Shown: piece by piece, positions 1-10,000 of the stretch | Layout of the letters: the number at the start of each line of letters is the position of its first letter | Position numbering within the stretch: the first letter of the stretch is position 1 | Origin: Vibrionales bacterium SWAT-3 | GTDB lineage: Bacteria > Pseudomonadota > Gammaproteobacteria > Enterobacterales > Vibrionaceae | DNA: 64,000 nt | Assembly (NCBI GenBank): GCA_000169995.1 | Contig: AAZW01000015.1 | Span: forward strand, 39,146-103,145 | Direction of reading: 5' to 3' | Translations under genes and position numbers: made by a program | The notes under the pieces: model-generated | What the model was told of the DNA's origin: nothing | Database searches by the model: none | Seen by the model: only the letters and a program-made list of their open reading frames with translations

Positions 1-150
1 AAACGGAAAAAAATGACTGTAACCAAACGTTATCAATTCTATCTAACATGATTATCCCAAAAATTGAGTCATAGAAACCCATATTATCTCATTTAATCGA
101 CCTAAACCATGTCTTAGAATTGTTACATAGCAACCATAGAGAGCATATAA

Positions 151-996
151 ATGAACGATAGAAACCTATTAATTGTGTATCGTGACAACTATCAATTACA
201 AGTCGAGCGGTATGGTACAGGCCCACACTTGTTAATTATTGGTAGTGTGAACTACTACAAGAAAGTAATTCCTGAATCTTTGCATGATTACTTTACTTGT
301 GTGTATGTGGATCATCGCGGGTTCTCCAAATGTGATGCTTCAAATCCTGTTGAATCAGTCAGCTTAGATACTATTACTCGTGATATCCAAGTAATATGTG
401 ACAGCCTTAATCTAACTAAAACTAGCGTATTAGGACATTCAGGCCATGCATATATGGCAATGCACTTTGCAAGTAATACGCAAATAAATATCGAAAAGTT
501 GATTGTAGTTGGTGCTGCACCAAGTCTGTCAGGTGATATGCAAAAAAAGCAGTTTGCTCATTGGTCTGAAAACGCTTCTGAACAGCGAAAAAAGTTGCTA
601 GATATAAGTATGGCCAGACTAGAAAGTGATATTGCCAAACAGCCAGAACGTAAGTTTGCGCATATCTGTCGTAGATTAGGCCCAATGAGATGGAAAGATG
701 CATCATTTGATGAGTTATCTTTGTGGGATGATGTTGAAATGAATACACCGCTACTAGATACGCTTTGGGGAGAAATATTCAGAGATATCGAACTTACGCA
801 GTTTTCATCAAGCTTGGATACCACTGTCATTAATGGGGAACTAGATTTTAGCATTGCTCCGATTGAGGTGTGGGAAAGTATTGAAGGCGCATTTAAATCA
901 TTACAACTAATTAAGTTAGAAGATGTATCACATACGCCAATGCTAGAAGAACCAGAAAAATTTGTTGATACGATCCTGAGTATATTTAAGCGTTAG
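151..996 (+). CDS. alpha/beta hydrolase fold protein
   Basis: This 281-aa protein fits the alpha/beta hydrolase fold. The nucleophile elbow GHSGH is near residue 96, an acidic residue lies in GELDFSI near residue 230, and a late His in SHTPML is near residue 261, together giving a plausible Ser-Asp-His triad. An oxyanion-type segment, DHRGFSKCD, is near residue 54. There is no signal peptide, so it should be cytosolic. The substrate cannot be told from sequence; esterase, lipase or proline iminopeptidase-like relatives are all possible. It stands alone, with no operon partner. The first 150 bases of the window hold nothing I recognise apart from its upstream region. Confidence 0.85.
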   Translation: MNDRNLLIVYRDNYQLQVERYGTGPHLLIIGSVNYYKKVIPESLHDYFTCVYVDHRGFSKCDASNPVESVSLDTITRDIQVICDSLNLTKTSVLGHSGHAYMAMHFASNTQINIEKLIVVGAAPSLSGDMQKKQFAHWSENASEQRKKLLDISMARLESDIAKQPERKFAHICRRLGPMRWKDASFDELSLWDDVEMNTPLLDTLWGEIFRDIELTQFSSSLDTTVINGELDFSIAPIEVWESIEGAFKSLQLIKLEDVSHTPMLEEPEKFVDTILSIFKR

Positions 997-1164
997 ATAA
1001 AATTCATAGTTATGTGCAGTTGACAGTTCAAATAATAAGGAGCGGAAGTTGGAGTAGTTCAGACTCTAACAAGCTTTTGTCCAAAGGTTAGTTTTAGTGA
1101 TATCTGTTGTGTGTGTGATCTGTTGTGTCGTTAATGCATGCAGCAATCGTTTACGCCTCGTTAT

Positions 1165-1752
1165 TCATTCGTAACTTGCCATCTTTCTTGTTGTGCCTGT
1201 GAAGTTGTCTGATACTTCGATACGCTTCATTTCGATGTTCATGGTGGGTTCGATTTTTTTAAGACGTGCTATATCACTGGCGATTCGTTTACAGCCTAAA
1301 AACAAGATGCCATCGAGTGGTGTTATGACATCTCCAGCCTTGAGGCAATCAACGAGGGAGGTGGCAGAGAGTGGTGTTTTTGTCCCAGCAACGTAGCGGG
1401 TTGCCACAAACTCATTCGTATAGTGGATTTCTTTTGGTAACATTTGTTCGCTTTTGGCGTAAATCATTCCGCTTTGTTTACCATTAATAACTCGATGCTC
1501 TTTATACACTCGTGTTTCCTCGCCTATGGTGGCCATAGCTTGTGGTGCGCGTGTGATGAATAAGCGAAAAGGTAGATCTTCACTTGTGATGTAATCGACA
1601 AGGTTAAACGCTAATCTTGCTCTCGCGATCTCTCCGAGTGGTTTGTCACGACAGATTTGTAGAACCTGATCCCATTGGCTGGTCAGTCGAGTGCTTTCTT
1701 TATCGCTTCTAACTTTAACCTTGTGAATATCGTAGTGAATTATCTTTTCCAT
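1165..1752 (-). CDS. hypothetical protein, plasmid-type
   Basis: This 195-aa protein begins MEKIIHYDIHKV. The frame is open 29 codons further upstream, but that extension is rich in Lys, Arg and Trp and looks non-coding, so I chose the internal ATG at 1752. I do not recognise the family. It has no signal peptide and no membrane segment, and reads as a soluble alpha/beta protein with a basic N-terminus. It is transcribed toward the hydrolase gene, convergent with it. The roughly 170 bases between the two genes hold no obvious terminator. Confidence 0.5.
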   Translation of the reverse strand: MEKIIHYDIHKVKVRSDKESTRLTSQWDQVLQICRDKPLGEIARARLAFNLVDYITSEDLPFRLFITRAPQAMATIGEETRVYKEHRVINGKQSGMIYAKSEQMLPKEIHYTNEFVATRYVAGTKTPLSATSLVDCLKAGDVITPLDGILFLGCKRIASDIARLKKIEPTMNIEMKRIEVSDNFTGTTRKMASYE

Positions 1753-2163
1753 GGTTAATTTGGCCTTCCGTTTTGCTTGCTTCGCTAAATTCCAACCTAA
1801 CATTATTTTTTTATAACAAATTAAAGCAGTTATCCACAAAGTTTGGGCGTGATCTGTCTAAAACCTTCGTAGGTTGAGTTTAAGCTCATGGTACTAAATA
1901 GATCGAAATCACCTAAAAATGCCGATAATTTTTTTCAAATTGAAGTAAAAAGCACCAATTATAAAACTTATCGCGACACTAATAGGCGGGGATATTCGTT
2001 GACTTCTAAAAGAGCCCAATGATGGTTACTTTGCAATTGGAGCATATTACCGCCAGTGCTCCTTGAAGCGAGAATTAAAGCAACAGCCATTGATTTCTTG
2101 AGAGGTCATGGGGGTTGGTTAATCTCTGCACCTTCGTCAGTGTACCGATAGGCTGATACATAC

Positions 2164-2436
2164 TTATAAGCTCTCATCCGATCCAAATTCACGAGTTGTG
2201 ATCTGATTTAACTTTTTGGTGAAATTACCTCTGTTAATCCCTAAAACCCTAGCAGCCTTAGACTGATTACCGCGCGTATGAGTTATCAACTCAGTAAACA
2301 ATATTTCAAACACAGCAGGAGTCACCCAAGACATATCAGGGCTAACTGATTGTTTATCAAACCATGTCGGTTCCAGTTCTGCTCGGATAACTTTTTTTAA
2401 ATGGCCTTTGTTGATTGGGGTTAGTTGGTCATTCAT
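2164..2436 (-). CDS. Fis-like DNA-binding protein
   Basis: This 90-aa protein has a C-terminal helix-turn-helix of the Fis type (HTH_8). The segment TRGNQSKAARVLGINRGNF, residues about 54-72, closely resembles the DNA-recognition end of Fis, which has TRGNQTRAA and MGINRGT. The N-terminal part is not obviously Fis, so this is a family member rather than Fis itself. It probably acts as a nucleoid-type or local transcription regulator, possibly of the transfer genes that begin 560 bases away on the other strand. The regulatory role is inferred from position only. Confidence 0.75.
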   Translation of the reverse strand: MNDQLTPINKGHLKKVIRAELEPTWFDKQSVSPDMSWVTPAVFEILFTELITHTRGNQSKAARVLGINRGNFTKKLNQITTREFGSDESL

Positions 2437-2994
2437 AGAAGTTGAAGGTCATTAAGGAACTTTATCATTCTGACAAATTTACCATGAAATCGCCTTGAAA
2501 TCAGCCGACGCGGGAAAATACGAATACGATAGATAACTGTCCAGCGCAATAAGCAACGAGAACCTTTTTAATCATAAGCTCAAAGCCATTCGTTTCTAAA
2601 AACACTCGACCAATCACTGTCCGGTGATGCCCATCATCAACATAAAGCTCACCATCTCTATTACACAGAGACCAATTTCGCTTTTCTTCTTAAAAAGAGT
2701 AATCAGGATTGCTTTGAAGGTTTCGAGCATAACGCTGACCACATTCGAGACCGTGAGGATTATCAGCGTAAGGAAATCAAACCACCCAAGCTTTGCCAGC
2801 ATGTCGGGGCTCTAGACCCCCACCCCGTCGGAGAGGTGAACATCCGTGACTTACCTTCGGCATGTGTAAATTTTTTTCATATCAGAGCCCTACACCGCAA
2901 TACCATTAGCCAACAACCGTTCAATTGTTGGCCAGCTCATCTGCATACGCAGGTAATTATCTAAAAAAGTACTCCATTTCACTCTCAAGGAACC
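2437..2994. other. intergenic region between fis-like gene and traD
   Basis: About 560 bases lie between the divergent fis-like gene and traD. Short overlapping open frames exist on both strands, but none has a recognisable product or convincing ribosome site. The stretch probably carries the promoters of both neighbours. I cannot assign specific promoter boxes with confidence. Confidence 0.4.
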
Positions 2995-5097
2995 ATGATG
3001 CCTAGACCTAAACGCGCGTCCGGCAACCACTTTACCCGTGGCGGACAAATTACTTTTCACTCCATTCGGATGTTCTTTCAAGTCAACAATACCTTAGTCT
3101 ACGCCGCCATTTGGTCGGTGATAGCGCTCACTGGCGTTCTTACCTGGCTACGCGCGCCCGATAACGCCTTTTGGTCTGTGTTCTACTACTGGCGCAATCA
3201 TATCTATGCCAGCTTTGGGCACGATCTTAACAGCGAAGTCACGACTTTCTGGAGCGGGAAACGCTACGTTGGCACGCTCGCTTCCCAACTGGAAAACACC
3301 CAACTCATCGACCTCTACGATAACGTGATACACCAAATACAAATCAACTTCTTAATTGGCATCGGTATTGCTTTCGCCATCTTAATGCTCGCCATGACTT
3401 TCTTTAAACGACAAGGCGAAAAACAAAGCGAAGATTTTCACGTCCGAGGTTTTCAATACGCCGAGCCCAAGGTGCTCACTAACGATTTAAAAAAACGGGC
3501 AAAGAAACTCAAAAAACAAGGTGTAGGCAACGGACGGATTTCTAATTTCAAAGTGGATGGGCTGGCCTTGTTTAAACATGAGTTTGAAGTTCAGCATATG
3601 CTCATCGACGGCACCACTGGGACCGGTAAATCCGTCCTACTTCGTAAACTATTACTCTGGATACGTAAACGTGGGGATAAAGCCATTATTTATGATAAAG
3701 GCTGCACCTTTACCAGTAAGTTCTTTGACCCTAGCCAAGACACCTTACTCAATCCCTTTGATGACCGCTGCGCCAATTGGAACGTCTGGTGTGATGCTAA
3801 GGATGCCCCTGATTTTGAAAACATTGCGAACGCGCTTATCCCGCAACATGGTGAAGGTGATCCGTTCTGGGTGGATTCCGCCCGGACTATCTTTTCTAGT
3901 GCAGCGTATCGCATGAGTAAAGATGAGAAACCCTGTTCGACCGCTAGATTGATCAGCCTGATTTTAACCTCAGAGCTCGAAACGTTGGGTAATTTCCTAC
4001 AAGGTACGGAGTCGGCATCCTTAGTCTCCAAGGACATCAAAAAGACCGCCATCTCGATTAAGTCCGTGTTGGCCACTTACATTAAGAGCCTACGCTTTTT
4101 AGATGGACTGGATGAAAAAGACGGTCAAGGCCAACCCAAACGCAAGCCGTTTTCCATCACCGATTGGGTACAAGATGATAAACAAAAAGGCTTTTTATTC
4201 TTATCGAGTAACGCGCAGCAACACGCTTCATTGCGTCCTTTGATTTCGACTTGGCTTGCCATCGCCTCTAACGCTATCTTGGGACTCAAAGCCGATGAAG
4301 ACCGTCGTATCTGGGTGATTATGGATGAGATGCCGAGTCTGCATAAATTACCTGAGCTTGATAACATCATTTCAGAAGTGCGTAAGTTTGGGGGCTGTTA
4401 TGTGATTGGTCTCCAATCATATGCGCAGCTCGTGAAAACCTACGGCAAAAATACCGCGGACGTCATTTTTGATTTACTCAACTCTCGCTTTTACTTTCGC
4501 GCACCGTCAGCGCAGATGGCGCACATCTCATCAAAAGATCTGGGTGAACAAGAAGTAGATGTCTCAAGAGAGCACATTTCTTACGGTGCAAATGCACTGC
4601 GTGATGGGGTATCGATTGGTCACCAGACGGTGACACGGCCGGTTGTCTCTAGCAGTGAAATCCAAGCCATGGATGATTTGCAATGTTACCTTCGCGTACC
4701 AGGAAGCAGCTTCATCACTCAACTGGATTTGCACTTTGATAAGATGCAAGATGTGACACCAGCCTTTATCAAACGTGAACACACCCTATCCCCAGCGATG
4801 ACGAAGGCATACCAAGAAGCCGTTTACTGTGAGTGTGTTGCTCCAGGGCTTTTCCTTAGCGAAGAAGAGCGGAATGCACTCACAGAAATCCAAGCCAAGC
4901 AGTTTGAAACGCCGGAAGAGATGAAGCTGGAAACCGACCAAATCCAACAATCACAACGAAGTGAGACAGTCAAAGCATTAGCCAGCAAGGAGTCAGAAAA
5001 GCTCAAATCAGACAATGACCATCAAGAGCGCGCGCATCAAGAGCTCGACGAGTCGGCGATATCTCAAGATATAGAGATGGACGAGATATCTAAATGA
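2995..5097 (+). CDS. traD: type IV coupling protein TraD (VirD4/TraD family)
   Basis: This 700-aa inner-membrane ATPase couples the relaxosome to the conjugative secretion channel. Two N-terminal membrane segments (about residues 30-50 and 117-138) flank a periplasmic loop, as in F TraD. Walker A GTTGTGKS lies near residues 205-212. Walker B in RIWVIMDEM is near residue 440, followed by the family's typical GGCYVIGLQS segment. The C-terminal tail after about residue 640 is Gln/Glu/Ser rich, like the TraM-binding tail of F-type TraD, though this tail is not recognisably conserved. An AAGGA ribosome site precedes the ATG. F TraD is 717 aa, so the length fits. No traG, traH or pilus genes surround it. 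The relaxase gene follows after the toxin-like pair. Confidence 0.93.
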   Translation: MMPRPKRASGNHFTRGGQITFHSIRMFFQVNNTLVYAAIWSVIALTGVLTWLRAPDNAFWSVFYYWRNHIYASFGHDLNSEVTTFWSGKRYVGTLASQLENTQLIDLYDNVIHQIQINFLIGIGIAFAILMLAMTFFKRQGEKQSEDFHVRGFQYAEPKVLTNDLKKRAKKLKKQGVGNGRISNFKVDGLALFKHEFEVQHMLIDGTTGTGKSVLLRKLLLWIRKRGDKAIIYDKGCTFTSKFFDPSQDTLLNPFDDRCANWNVWCDAKDAPDFENIANALIPQHGEGDPFWVDSARTIFSSAAYRMSKDEKPCSTARLISLILTSELETLGNFLQGTESASLVSKDIKKTAISIKSVLATYIKSLRFLDGLDEKDGQGQPKRKPFSITDWVQDDKQKGFLFLSSNAQQHASLRPLISTWLAIASNAILGLKADEDRRIWVIMDEMPSLHKLPELDNIISEVRKFGGCYVIGLQSYAQLVKTYGKNTADVIFDLLNSRFYFRAPSAQMAHISSKDLGEQEVDVSREHISYGANALRDGVSIGHQTVTRPVVSSSEIQAMDDLQCYLRVPGSSFITQLDLHFDKMQDVTPAFIKREHTLSPAMTKAYQEAVYCECVAPGLFLSEEERNALTEIQAKQFETPEEMKLETDQIQQSQRSETVKALASKESEKLKSDNDHQERAHQELDESAISQDIEMDEISK

Positions 5098-5277
5098 TAA
5101 AAGGGGAAATACCAGAAATGAGTGACAAAGACAGTCTCGTGCGTGAACACCAAGCAACCTTGACGCTATAAGCAATAGATCACAGTTTTCAGTCCTTATA
5201 AATAAATGGCTGACAACACACATTGGACTTTTTGCTGAAATAGCCCCCCAACAAGGAGTTAGAGCGGCAAGGTTTTT

Positions 5278-5721
5278 TTATTGAATCCCGTTAAACTTGT
5301 TGGCCTCATCAACCAATGGACCAAACCAACTCATGCCAGACTTTCTAACGTCACATTTTGTATGTGCAGGGGAAATCATCCCAACAAAATAGCAGTGGTG
5401 CTCATTAAAATAGTCTTTCGTGTATACAAGGTAAGTGTCGCTCGTTCTTCCACGTAGATTGGTAGCTCTTTTCCAAGAGTCTTGATCAGCTTTCGTGAAA
5501 TTTGTGCAGGTTGGGTCGAATACATGAATCTTTGAAAGATCGGCATCAACAACTGCTTGAGGGAAGTGAAATGCGTCCGTTTTACCTAAGTATGGTACTG
5601 GCATTTCACCAGTACCGATAGCATCGAGGTGTAGTTCGAGATGGACTTTAACAGCATCGAGGCTGTGGCCTAGGGATTCAACTTCTTTTTCAAACCTTGG
5701 AGAAAAGCTGATTTGATGCAT
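5278..5721 (-). CDS. YafO-family toxin (probable mRNA interferase)
   Basis: This 147-aa protein resembles the YafO type II toxin family. Family-like parts are YLGKTDAFHFPQ near residue 43, the KIHVFDP segment near residue 63, and RTSDTYLVYTKDYF followed by a hydrophobic strand near residues 91-115. Known YafO toxins are ribosome-associated mRNA interferases of about 132 aa. The gene lies 18 bases downstream of a 179-aa gene on the same strand, as in a toxin-antitoxin operon. The match is by pattern only. An addiction role would suit a plasmid. Confidence 0.65.
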   Translation of the reverse strand: MHQISFSPRFEKEVESLGHSLDAVKVHLELHLDAIGTGEMPVPYLGKTDAFHFPQAVVDADLSKIHVFDPTCTNFTKADQDSWKRATNLRGRTSDTYLVYTKDYFNEHHCYFVGMISPAHTKCDVRKSGMSWFGPLVDEANKFNGIQ

Positions 5722-5739
5722 TAACCCCTATTCCTTTCC

Positions 5740-6279
5740 TTAGTGATAGTATGTGTTGCTCGTAGCTGTTTTAAGCGCAGTTAAAAACTCATTTGAGACT
5801 TTTGCTTCGTCTGTAGGCTTAGCTGGTCGTAGCTGGACTTCAATGCTAAGTACGTTACCAATCGCCATTCTCAGCTTAGCTACAGTCACTCGTAGTCTTC
5901 TGAGCCCTGCGATAATATCATCAGGTAACTGAGTTGCGTTGTCAGCAAACAAATCTGTAACTTGTATGCGTAACATCTCTTCAGACGCTCGAACGAATGT
6001 ATCGGCATCTAACAACTTCGCTGTATTTACGTCATCAAAATACAACTCTGGAGATGAGGACTCATCGATTTCTCGATACGTCTCACGCCAAGTCATAATC
6101 TCTTTGTTGATTTGGGAAATGGTTGCTTCAACAGAATTTAAAAAAATTGAGGTAGCCGCATGCGAACTCACACACTGCGTGCGTAAAGAGATTGTAGATT
6201 GAGCTGCTTCTAGCAGCGATGCGCTGGCATTATTGCTGAGCGCTAACATTACTGCACTCATAACCATAACCTTACTCAT
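5740..6279 (-). CDS. hypothetical partner of the YafO-like gene, signal-peptide-like start
   Basis: This 179-aa protein has an AAAGG ribosome site 7 bases before its ATG, so the start is well supported. The N-terminus (MSKVMVMSAVMLALSNNASA) looks like a Sec signal peptide with a cleavage site after ASA. The rest is helical and acidic with no recognised domain. Position says antitoxin, but a classical antitoxin is cytosolic, so the exported-looking start is odd. Either the pair is not a toxin-antitoxin module, or the hydrophobic start is structural. I do not recognise the family. Confidence 0.55.
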   Translation of the reverse strand: MSKVMVMSAVMLALSNNASASLLEAAQSTISLRTQCVSSHAATSIFLNSVEATISQINKEIMTWRETYREIDESSSPELYFDDVNTAKLLDADTFVRASEEMLRIQVTDLFADNATQLPDDIIAGLRRLRVTVAKLRMAIGNVLSIEVQLRPAKPTDEAKVSNEFLTALKTATSNTYYH

Positions 6280-6471
6280 GTTGAACCTTTGTTATTATTC
6301 TAGTCGCTTTTTACGGATAGCGATCAAAGATGACCGAAGATTATCCACGTTCAAAACCAGATTACAACCAAAATCATCCAAACCACAAGTCGAATTGCTG
6401 ACGTTATCCAATGGTCAGTTTTAGCAAAACGAAGCCGAATGCATCCTGTTAAAAGATACCTAAGAACCGAC

Positions 6472-6491
6472 CATCAGATGTACATCTGATG
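6472..6491. promoter_or_regulatory. perfect 20-bp palindrome upstream of traI
   Basis: The half-site CATCAGATGT is followed directly by its exact reverse complement. It sits in the 758-base gap between the YafO-partner gene and traI, about 190 bases upstream of the former and 550 bases upstream of the traI start. A perfect palindrome without spacer suggests a dimeric repressor operator. I see no second copy in the window. The rest of the gap (6280-7037) contains no convincing gene. Confidence 0.45.
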
Positions 6492-7037
6492 CGCATAGCT
6501 GCGTACAGTAGCTCTGGGGTATAATTTTCGATGGTTTAAAGTTACTTTCAATCTATTTGCGGATGTTTTTTTAAGAAAAATGTGAATTGAATCGTGAGTT
6601 GTGGCCTTTAGGCTTTGTTGACCAGTACCGTCGATACAACAAAATTAGGCCCTGCACCAAAAGGGGGGCAACACATTAAACTGCGTAAGAAACGCTGAGA
6701 GTTTCACCCCGTTATCGACCCCTCCTCTTCAACCACATAGAGTCACCTGCGCACAAAAAGTTATCGAAACTATACCATTAGAAGTGGCAGTAAGAGCGAC
6801 CGACTCTATCATTGGTTATTTCCTCGTTTGAATTTGCAGGGATCTGAGTTGGCATGCGCTTGGAGTGGTTAGAATCCGTTCTTGTTTGGTGTCAAACGGC
6901 AAAAACCAATAGGAAGACTGCCACCCAAAAGTAAACACCATTTAGCCTCACCTACCCCACCGTTAAACACGATGAATCACTTAAATGCCGCTCAGGTTTC
7001 CTGTAAGCGGCAGTTTACGTTACATGAGGAAAAACCC

Positions 7038-10000
7038 ATGCTTTCTATCAGTCCACTTAAATCCGCCTCTGGCGCAGCCAAATACTACCTTAATGAAGAA
7101 ACCCCCAAAGACCTACCAGACGTCTCTTTAGAAAAAAACGCGGGCGATAACTATTACCTCAAGGAAAAAGACCAGGGAGAAAACACCTTCTGGCATGGCA
7201 AGCTGGCCATCGAAGCGGGACTGGCGGGTAAACCCGTAGAGCAAGCCACCCTAGAATCGGTGCTCTCTGGCAACCTTGGGGATGAAACCATTAAAGGGAA
7301 ACGGGAAAAACACAAATCTGGCTTCGACCTGACGTTTTCTGCGCCTAAATCCCTCAGCGTTCTTGCACTTATTGGCGGAGATAACCGCCTCATTGAAGCG
7401 CACAATAACGCCGTGAAGTTCGCCTTAACAGAGCTTGAGAAAGACGTAGCACAAGTCAAAATCACCCATGAAAAAGGCGTTCAAGAATACGAAAATACGG
7501 ATTCGATGCTATTTGCGGTCGTGCGCCACAAGACCAGCCGTGAAAACGACGTGCAAGTGCACTCGCACGCTCTAGCCGCTAACATGACGCGCGATAAAGA
7601 AGGGGACTTACGCGCTTTATCAACCAGCCTAAAACAAAAAGGGGGCGTGATTAACGGTACAGGCGAGCGCATTTACAACTTCCAAAAATACTACGGTATC
7701 TTGTACCAGAGTCAATTGGCTAAAGATGCACAAACACTGGGTTACTCTACGCGAGGCGTCGGTAACGGTCAGTTCGAAATCAGCGGGGTCCCTCAACCCA
7801 TTCTTGATGCGTCATCCACTCGCAAACAACAAATTGATCAACGCACACTCGATTTAGGCTTTGATTCCCGCGCGGCAAAAGACGTGGCGAACCTCGATAC
7901 TCGTAAAAGCAAAACCTACCAGACCAGTGACAGCCTCAACAAACAGTGGCAAAGCACCGTAAAAGAACAAGGGTATGAGCCGGCTCAACTTGTCACCATG
8001 GCACAACAAGTGAAGGAAGCGCAAAATACCCCGCCACTCGGTGAAACCAAAGCCGCCATCAGCAGAGCCATTGACCATCTAGGGCAATACAGCACCGCGT
8101 TACACCTAGAAAAAATCATTGAACTCACCGCCTCAGAGTTCACCAAAAGCGACGTGCAACTCAACGCCCTTGATATCAAAAAAGTCGCGGATGAAATGAT
8201 TAAACAGGGCGACTTGATAGGGCTCAGTCAAAAAGGGCAATACACCACCAAAGGCTTGATTGATAACGAACAAGCGCTTATCGACAGCACCCAAGGTCGG
8301 GCGCATCACATGCGCACCCACGTTGAATCTAACACGCTCAACAAGCTCGTTATCCCTGAAAACCAGCAGCGCCTATTGACCGAGCTTTATCACTCCACTA
8401 AACAGTTCCATGTGGTCAATGTACACGGCTCATCACAGGGTATTGCGCAACAGCTACTTAATGTAGGCAATCACAGTGGTAAACGCGTCCAATTGGTATC
8501 TCAAAGCGTGAAAGCTAAGACTGAAGGCATGGAGAGCGTACAGCGCAACAGTCAAACACTCAGCGCATGGATAGCCCATACCTTTTCACCAGAGCAGCGC
8601 CGCACCACCCATAGCTTACTGCAAAGTGATACACCGCTGACCAATAAAGACATCTTGCTCATCGATGACGCCAACAAGATGAACACCAAGGAACTGTTAG
8701 ATCTTACCGCCAAGGCGAAGCAATCCAACGCCAAAATGGTGATGTTAAACCGCGTATCAAGCCGTCAGGGGTTTAAAGCCAATAACGCTATCTCGCTGTA
8801 TCAAAAGGGTAATGTGGAGAATCATTCCTGGGTGAACAGTAAACCCATCAACACCGACGTAAGGCTACATGACAGCGACACTGAGAGGATAGCACGCGTT
8901 TACGCTGACTTGCCTGATAAAGCCAATACTCAAGTGATCGCCACCTCAGGCATTGAACAACGGCGATTAACTGAAGCCATTCGGAACAGGCTCAAAAATA
9001 CCGGCACCCTCGCAAGACACGAAACCACCCTATTCACTCAAACGCCTCACTACCTCTCCAAAGCGCAACACCCCCTCGTTCAACACTACAAACCAGGCAT
9101 GACACTCACCCATTGGGAGAAAAGCAAACCTCATAGTTTTGTCATCGCCAGTATCGATAAAGAGAGCAACACCATGACCGCACTCAGCAAACGCGATGGA
9201 CAGTCACGCACCTTTGACCCGTCCAGTCGCGCCTTTAAGCACATGAAGATGCAAATCAATAAACCGCAAAGTCTCAACATCGCCCAAGGCGAACGTCTTC
9301 GAACGCTAGGCAAACACTTCCCTGCTGGCTTGGACGCGAACCAAAGCTACCTTGTCACTCACCTTGACAAAGAAAGCCTCACGCTTGAGAGCAAAGGGAA
9401 AACTCAGCGCCTGAGCTTAGACAGCTTAAAAGGCGCACCGCTGCAATACGACTACGTACGTAGTGCCAGTCATATCGAGAAAAAAGCCCATACCCTACTC
9501 TCAGGAAAAGCGTTTACCCTCTCCAAACCCCTGTTAAATGACCTAACCGAAAAAACAGACCGCCTTGATATCTTCACGGATAAACCAGACAAAGCCCAAA
9601 GCGCACTCGAAAAAGAACAGGTCTCCCCTTCGGCAATTGAGCGAGTGCTGCAGACGCAAAATGTCAACGACCGCTACCTCAGTGAAACAACCCAAGCCTT
9701 GTTAAAACAAGATGTTGGCCAAGCCCTATCTGCACTCGCGCAAGCGCAACACGCCCCACTCATTGAGAAAGCAGTCAGCTTTGCCCTTAACCACCTCTCA
9801 GAGCGAGAAGCGGCATTTAGCCAAAAAGCGTTAGTCGTGAAAGCGGTGCGCTACGCCTTTGAAGAAGCCGGTGGCTCTGTTACTAAAGAGCAGGTTGAAA
9901 CAGAGCTAACGAAACGCAGCGACACCCTCTCTGCAGAGTACAGTGACGGCACTCGCTGGACGACGCACGCTGCGCTAGAAACTGAAAAGCGCATCTTGCA

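Noticed and set aside
5117..5171. 17-codon frame after traD (MSDKDSL start)
   Set aside because: It is very short, without homology or a clear ribosome site. It could be a relic of a gene between traD and traI, but this cannot be supported.
6882..7037. Longer traI with a TTG start
   Set aside because: The extra 52 residues precede the universal relaxase start, lack a ribosome site, and would bury the catalytic Tyr pair that is always near residue 17.
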